DNA of 10,894 nt, from assembly GCA_017935525.1 (NCBI GenBank), contig JAGBHJ010000111.1, forward strand, positions 1-10,894, read 5' to 3'. A model generated the notes under the pieces. The model was given only the letters and a program-made list of their open reading frames with translations, was not told the origin of the DNA and ran no database searches. The stretch's first letter is position 1. Each line of letters begins with the position of its first letter. Position numbers and translations under genes: made by a program. Below are positions 6,809 to 10,894 of this stretch, one piece after another. Source of the DNA: Clostridia bacterium. Lineage in GTDB: Bacteria > Bacillota > Clostridia > HGM11327.

Positions 6809-8011
6809 TTATTTTCTCTCTATTCTGAACATTGCCATCTGGCCGGGGTAGAGCATTATCTGCGACGTCTCTATATTGGAAGCGGCAAAGGGTCGGATGA
6901 TCTCGCCGTTGAGCAATACCTCCTTGATGTCAGCCTTTGTGTTGTCGTATTCCAAGCCGATGCTGTTGATGATGTCGGGCTCCAGGTTTACGATACAGAA
7001 ATACTCGTAGCCGTCGTCACATTCAAAGGTACTGAGCATACAGTCCTCAAACGAAATGATCTTTTTGATGATCTCGTGGGTATTGCCGCCGAACATGGGG
7101 TAACAGAATCTGTGGAAGCCGTTCAGCCATGTTCCAGTTCTCTTTAACCTCATAAGCAGCTCGCCAAACTGATCCTGGAATCTTCTCTGGCAACGCATGA
7201 GCCAGTAGAAGCCGGGAGTTTTTTCGCCGTACTCGTCAATAGGTGAGTCGTGGTAGTTGGGAGCAAGCTTTTTGTCGTAAAGTCTGAACCACGTAAGACC
7301 CTTGATGCCCATAGCCGCCGCAGTTGTGATCTGCATCATGTACTTGAATTCGGAGGAGGGTCTGTAAACGTGATGGGCGGAGCTCAAGGGGGTCAACCAC
7401 AGATCAACGCCTGCCTTATCGGCAGCATCCACCACGTGCTTTACTGATTTAAGATACAATGTAAAGCCGCCGTCGTTAACAGCCTGGGAGTATTCGTCAA
7501 AGCATATGCAGTCGCAATGAGCTTCTTCCTTAAGTCTTCTCATCCAGTCATCCAGCTTTTGGGGGTCATCCATGTAAATGCCGCTTCTGAGATTGAGGTA
7601 GGGAGTAAGCTCGGGGGCTACCTTTTTGTGAATTGCCAGCACTCTGAGGGCTCTTTCCATCATTTCACCCTCTCTGGGCTCGTCACCTGCGTGGAAGCCC
7701 AGCAACGCGGGATGTCCCTTGAATATCTCGTAAGCCTTTCTGAGGCCTTCTTCGATTTTGGGAGCGTTTTCCTCTGTGCAGCCCCAATAAGCGCCAACGC
7801 CGCAGTCGATGATGAGCTTCATGCCCAGCTCGTTGGCTCTGTCAAGGAACTCAAAAGTCTTTTTTACTTCAGCTTCACTGTTGACGTTTGTGCCGCCTGC
7901 CATCATTATGTTAAAGCCGCACTCGTGCCAGGTGTCGACCTCTTTTACCGTATAATCGTCATCGGACATGGAGAAATACACCCATGCACCCAAAGGATAT
8001 TTATTTGCCAT
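6809..8011 (-). CDS. Putative TIM-barrel glycoside hydrolase, GDEP paralogue 3
   Basis: A 400-residue protein, homologous along its whole length to the two genes before it on this strand, and the most divergent of the three. The N-terminal PLGAWVY and alternating strand/helix pattern suggest a (beta/alpha)8 barrel. GHPALLGFHAGDEP (99-112) resembles the end of strand 4 in clan A-like hydrolases, making Glu111 an acid/base candidate. FDEYSQ (171-176), SSAH (210-213), Glu221 and WFRLYD (241-246) are further shared sites, mostly at expected strand ends. From about 320 a beta-sandwich tail ends in LYPGQMAMFRI. Function is inferred from fold-like features; I do not recognise a named family. No signal peptide, so cytoplasmic. 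I chose the ATG at 8011, with AGGTG 6 bases upstream and an N-terminus matching its neighbour, over an in-frame GTG at 8020. It begins 13 bases after the previous stop, so it is cotranscribed. Confidence 0.8.
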   Translation of the reverse strand: MANKYPLGAWVYFSMSDDDYTVKEVDTWHECGFNIMMAGGTNVNSEAEVKKTFEFLDRANELGMKLIIDCGVGAYWGCTEENAPKIEEGLRKAYEIFKGHPALLGFHAGDEPREGEMMERALRVLAIHKKVAPELTPYLNLRSGIYMDDPQKLDDWMRRLKEEAHCDCICFDEYSQAVNDGGFTLYLKSVKHVVDAADKAGVDLWLTPLSSAHHVYRPSSEFKYMMQITTAAAMGIKGLTWFRLYDKKLAPNYHDSPIDEYGEKTPGFYWLMRCQRRFQDQFGELLMRLKRTGTWLNGFHRFCYPMFGGNTHEIIKKIISFEDCMLSTFECDDGYEYFCIVNLEPDIINSIGLEYDNTKADIKEVLLNGEIIRPFAASNIETSQIMLYPGQMAMFRIERK

Positions 8012-8024
8012 ATTAGTCACCTAC

Positions 8025-9239
8025 TTACTTTCTGTCAATTCTGAACATTGACATCTGACCCGGGTAGAGCAGTAAGCCGTCACCCGCCCAAACGTCCGTG
8101 TTACCTACAAACTTCTCCGTGGACTTGCCGTTAGATGCGATCTTTGTGTAGGACGCCTTGTCAAAGTCCAAAGTGATGTGGATGTCTGCCAGCTGCTTCT
8201 TTTCCAGATTTACCACCGTGCAATATTCAACGCCGTTTTCGTCCTCAAAGAAGCTTATCAAAGCGCGCTCAAAGGAGTCGATCTTTGTTACGCAATCGTG
8301 TGTGCCCTCGCCAAACTGCTCAAACGAGCCGTAGGGGAAGCCTATAAAATAGCTGTTCTTCCAGTTGAGCGTGGAGATGATCTGTCCAAACTGCGCCTGG
8401 AATCTCTTTTGGCAACGCAGGAGTGACCAATACTGCTCTGTCTTGTAGCCGTATTCGTCAATGGGGGAGCCGTAACACTCGGGGGCGATCTTTCTGTCGT
8501 AAAGTCTGAACCAATATATACCCTTTACGCCGCAGGCGGCCGCCGTGGTGATCTGCCACATAAATTCGTACTCGGAGGGTATCCTGAAGCACCAATGTGC
8601 GCTGGAAAGCAGGGTTGCCCAGCTCTTTAAGCCTGCCTCACGGCAAGCGTCTGCGTGTGCCTTTACGGTTTCAAAATAAATTCTTACGCCGCCGTCATTG
8701 ATCATCTGGCTGTATTCGTCCCAACAGTAATAATCAACGCCCGTTTCCTCCTTAAAATACTTAAGCCATTCAACAAAGGTCCTTCCGCCCAGCTTCTCCT
8801 TGGAATAATCCTTCAGAGAGCCCTGGAAGTTGATCAGCGGGTTAAGCTCGGGGGCGATCTGCTTCTGTATCTTCATCGCCAGTATCGTTTCCTCCAAAGC
8901 TTCCTTACTGCTTGGCTCGTCACCGATAAAAAAGCCGTACAGCGCAGGGTGACCCTTTACCCTTGCGTATATCTTGCGGAACGTTTCCTCATAAGTCTCG
9001 GGGCCGTAGGTGCCCATTGCCCAATACGTAAGGGCGCCGGCGTTAACAATGAGCTTGATGCCGCGCTGGTTTGCCTTGTCCAGATATTTGATAAGCTCGT
9101 CCAGCTCCTCGTCACTGCTGCCAAAGGGCGGTGACATCGTAACGGTCAGACCCATATCAGCCCAATCGTCAACAGCGGACAAAGTGAGTTCTTCTTTTGG
9201 GGGATATACCCATGCACCAAAGGGATACAAATTTTCCAT
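8025..9239 (-). CDS. Putative TIM-barrel glycoside hydrolase, GDEP paralogue 2
   Basis: A 404-residue middle member of the tandem set, clearly closer to paralogue 1 than to paralogue 3. Shared sites are GHPALYGFFIGDEP (96-109, candidate acid/base Glu108), YCWDEYSQMINDGG (171-184), LLSSAHW (210-216), Glu223 in PSEYEF, MWQITTAAACGVKG (227-240) leading into WFRLYD (243-248), SPIDEYG, and RCQKRF..QFG. The C-terminal part from about 322 looks like a beta domain ending LYPGQMSMFRIDRK. The pattern of a GDEP turn, then INF, then a helix with ITTAAA and a WF strand recalls uncharacterised glycosidase-like proteins of gut bacteria. The substrate is unknown. There is no export signal. The ATG at 9239 has AGAGG 8 bases upstream and lies 11 bases after the stop of paralogue 1, consistent with one operon. 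Confidence 0.8.
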   Translation of the reverse strand: MENLYPFGAWVYPPKEELTLSAVDDWADMGLTVTMSPPFGSSDEELDELIKYLDKANQRGIKLIVNAGALTYWAMGTYGPETYEETFRKIYARVKGHPALYGFFIGDEPSSKEALEETILAMKIQKQIAPELNPLINFQGSLKDYSKEKLGGRTFVEWLKYFKEETGVDYYCWDEYSQMINDGGVRIYFETVKAHADACREAGLKSWATLLSSAHWCFRIPSEYEFMWQITTAAACGVKGIYWFRLYDRKIAPECYGSPIDEYGYKTEQYWSLLRCQKRFQAQFGQIISTLNWKNSYFIGFPYGSFEQFGEGTHDCVTKIDSFERALISFFEDENGVEYCTVVNLEKKQLADIHITLDFDKASYTKIASNGKSTEKFVGNTDVWAGDGLLLYPGQMSMFRIDRK

Positions 9240-9250
9240 ATATTTACCTC

Positions 9251-10438
9251 TTACTTTCTGTCAATTCTGTATAAGAGCATCTGACCGGGGTAGAGATCCA
9301 GCAGATCGTCATCTGCGTCGATGGAGCGCTGGATAGTGCCGTTGCAATCAAGTCTTGTCAATTTTGCCTTGGAGCTGTCAAACTCCATATTTACTGAAAC
9401 GGGCTGCTCCATCTCTATATTCACGATGGCAAAATACTCCTTGCCCTCATCATCCTCAAAGAAGCTTATCATGCATTCCTCAAAGATGTTCAGCTTTTTG
9501 ATAACGTCGTGGCAATACTCGTTAAACATAGAGTAGCTCATTCTGGGGAAGCCTGTCAGATACGTTGCCTTAAGGTGCATCTTCTGCCACAGCAAGCCAA
9601 ACTGATCGTTAAATCTTCTCTGGCAACGCTTGAGTCTGTGGAATTGCTCCGTCTTGTTGCCGAATTCGTCAACGGGGGAGCCGTGGTAGTCGGGAGCGCA
9701 CTCCTTGTCGTACAGTCTGAACCAGCAAACGCCCGTGGAGCCCGCTGCCGCAGCTGTGGTGATCTGCCACATAAACTGATACTCCGTGGGGTACTTAAAC
9801 CACCAGTGCGCGCTGGAAAGCAGAGTTACCCAGTTCTTCATGCCTGCTTCCTTACAAGCATAGTTGTGCTTCTTGAGTGCATCGATGTGGAAGGTGACGC
9901 CGCCGTCGTTGATCATCTGGCTGTAAGAGTCCCAGCAGTACGTGTCAACGCCCGTTCTCTCCTTAAAGTGCTTCAACCAGTCAACAAAGGTATCGCCGGG
10001 CTTCTCGCTGAACATTTCGCAAGTGCTGCCGCGCAGATTGATGATAGGCGTAAGCTCGGGTGCTACCAGCTTCTGTATTCTGATGGCTTCGATAGCATCC
10101 TCCAAGGCTTCCTTTCGGGGCTCATCACCGCAATGGAAGCCGTACAGCGCAGGGTGTCCCTTAAGCTTTTCGTAAACCTCGGTAAAGCGCTTTGTGTAGC
10201 CCTCCTCACCTAAACCGGGGTATACATGGTACCCTACGCCCATAACGTTTGCAAGGAGCTGAATTCCGCATTTTTCAGCTCTGTCCAGATAGGGTATAAG
10301 CTTTTCCACCTCATGAAGTCCTACTTCGGGTGACATGATAGTTGTAAAGCCTGCCTTTGCCCATTCGTCAACCTCATCAACGGTCAACTGATCGGCATGG
10401 ATATATACCCATCCACTCATGTGAAATTTGTTGTCCAT
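9251..10438 (-). CDS. Putative TIM-barrel glycoside hydrolase, GDEP paralogue 1
   Basis: The promoter-proximal member of the tandem set, 395 residues. It carries GHPALYGFHCGDEP (94-107, candidate acid/base Glu106), YCWDSYSQMINDGG (167-180), LLSSAHWW (207-214), Glu219 in PTEYQF, MWQITTAAAAG (223-233), WFRLYD (239-244), RCQRRF..QFG and the tail LYPGQMLLYRIDRK. Where paralogues 2 and 3 have Glu in DEYSQ it has Ser171, so that Glu cannot be an essential residue of all three. No signal peptide is visible. I chose the ATG at 10438, with AAAGG about 10 bases upstream and an N-terminus in register with its paralogues. The open frame extends to 10522, but that would place the start upstream of the predicted transcript start. 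Enzymatic activity is inferred, not shown. Confidence 0.8.
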   Translation of the reverse strand: MDNKFHMSGWVYIHADQLTVDEVDEWAKAGFTTIMSPEVGLHEVEKLIPYLDRAEKCGIQLLANVMGVGYHVYPGLGEEGYTKRFTEVYEKLKGHPALYGFHCGDEPRKEALEDAIEAIRIQKLVAPELTPIINLRGSTCEMFSEKPGDTFVDWLKHFKERTGVDTYCWDSYSQMINDGGVTFHIDALKKHNYACKEAGMKNWVTLLSSAHWWFKYPTEYQFMWQITTAAAAGSTGVCWFRLYDKECAPDYHGSPVDEFGNKTEQFHRLKRCQRRFNDQFGLLWQKMHLKATYLTGFPRMSYSMFNEYCHDVIKKLNIFEECMISFFEDDEGKEYFAIVNIEMEQPVSVNMEFDSSKAKLTRLDCNGTIQRSIDADDDLLDLYPGQMLLYRIDRK

Positions 10439-10471
10439 ATTATAACAACCTTTCGTATTCGCAATGGAATT

Positions 10472-10486
10472 TACTGCTTTGCAGTA
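10472..10486 (-). promoter_or_regulatory. Palindrome at the transcript start of the GDEP operon (candidate operator)
   Basis: TACTGC (10472-10477) and GCAGTA (10481-10486) form a perfect 15-bp palindrome with a TTT centre. The predicted transcript start is at about 10487, so the site covers roughly +1 to +16. That is a classic place for repressor binding to block a strong promoter. The regulator is not encoded in the window. Confidence 0.55.
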
Positions 10487-10493
10487 TGGGAAC

Positions 10494-10522
10494 ATTATAG
10501 CAAAACGGATTTGATTTGTCAA
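10494..10522 (-). promoter_or_regulatory. Perfect-consensus sigma-A promoter of the GDEP operon
   Basis: Read on the minus strand, TTGACA (10522-10517), a 17-base spacer and TATAAT (10499-10494) match the consensus at every position. TGC before the -10 box adds an extended -10. The A/T-rich stretch upstream (about 10523-10557, with runs of A and T) resembles an UP element. The transcript would start near 10487, leaving a leader of about 50 nt. Confidence 0.93.
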
Positions 10523-10581
10523 CGTATTTTTTGCAAAAAAAACATATTTTTTTTAATGAAAATTCTGACGGAAAAATGGAC

Positions 10582-10614
10582 AAAAAAGGGCATCCTCCGT
10601 TACGGAAGATGCCC
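10582..10614 (-). terminator. Rho-independent terminator of thrB
   Basis: GGGCATC (10588-10594) pairs with GATGCCC (10608-10614), and TCCG with CGGA inside, with one C-A mismatch and loop TTA. On the minus strand it is followed by six T (A-run 10582-10587). It lies 20 bases after the thrB stop and isolates it from the GDEP promoter. Confidence 0.92.
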
Positions 10615-10634
10615 TGGTGACATGCTTTTTTATA

Positions 10635-10894
10635 TCATTCTGCTTTTATTGCGCTGTGTACGCCGAATGCCTTTACGCCGTTCTTGCCAAAGCCTGCAAC
10701 CATTGCGTCAGCTACCCTTGCGGCGGTGGCCTCGTCCGTACAGAATGAGACCATCGTAGAGCCTGCACCGCTGATCATACATCCGCAGGCACCCGATTCC
10801 ATTGCCATCAGAACGACGTCGTCATAGCCCTTTATAAGGCCTTTACGGTAGGGAATATGTACTACGTCCTGCATCATCAGCTTGCCCATAAGGG
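10635..10894 (-). CDS. thrB: Homoserine kinase (C-terminal part only)
   Basis: The gene enters from the right edge and ends with TGA at 10635-10637, giving about the last 86 residues of a protein usually near 300. Homoserine kinase phosphorylates homoserine with ATP in threonine synthesis. QDVVHIPYRKGLIKGYDDV matches the family's H.PYR...I.G segment, and GACGCMISGAGSTMVSF is the C-terminal glycine-rich motif of GHMP kinases. The ATP-binding motif lies outside the window. An internal ATG at 10889 is not the start, since the frame stays open to the edge. A related GHMP kinase is possible but the HIPYR segment favours ThrB. It shows no link to the neighbouring operon. Confidence 0.87.
   Translation of the reverse strand, partial: LMGKLMMQDVVHIPYRKGLIKGYDDVVLMAMESGACGCMISGAGSTMVSFCTDEATAARVADAMVAGFGKNGVKAFGVHSAIKAE

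Noticed and set aside
9509..10213. 234-residue plus-strand open frame opposite GDEP paralogue 1, with similar ones opposite the other paralogues
   Set aside because: Repeated shadows of the conserved minus-strand genes; no ribosome binding site or promoter.
10439..10444. Second TATAAT on the minus strand just before the GDEP start codon
   Set aside because: No acceptable -35 at 16-18 bases, and transcription would start inside the coding region; the consensus promoter at 10494-10522 explains expression.

Overview
The window looks like chromosome from a Gram-positive gut-type Clostridia (Bacillota). This is inferred from consensus sigma-A promoters, GGAGG-type ribosome binding sites, intrinsic terminators, a TrpXYZ-type ABC importer and a BspA-like leucine-rich-repeat protein; no rRNA or marker gene is present to place it more exactly. 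No mobile element, tRNA, rRNA or CRISPR array was seen.

Left part (1-2323, + strand): the 3' end of a substrate-binding lipoprotein-type gene, a membrane permease and an ATPase form one ABC importer of the TrpX/TrpY/TrpZ type. A strong hairpin lies between the binding protein and the permease, and an intrinsic terminator closes the operon.

Centre left (2343-4438, + strand): a monocistronic gene for a cytoplasmic GH36 enzyme of the raffinose synthase/Sip1 subgroup. It has its own near-consensus extended -10 promoter and a roughly 100-nt leader with competing hairpins. A bidirectional terminator separates it from the convergent genes that follow.

Right part (10522 down to 4457, - strand): a perfect-consensus promoter with a palindrome at the transcript start drives three tandem, tightly packed paralogues of about 400 residues. 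They resemble TIM-barrel glycoside hydrolases with a conserved GHPAL..GF..GDEP motif and a C-terminal beta domain, and I could not place them in a named family. After a 90-bp gap containing a perfect 14-bp hairpin comes a 753-residue secreted BspA-like LRR protein, possibly the last gene of the same transcript. At the right edge, also on the minus strand, is the 3' end of homoserine kinase (thrB) with its own terminator.

Functional reading (inference): the GH36 enzyme and the three GDEP proteins all lack export signals, so they would act on oligosaccharides or glycosides inside the cell, while the LRR protein would be at the surface. The tandem GDEP cluster is the most likely place for undescribed biology here.
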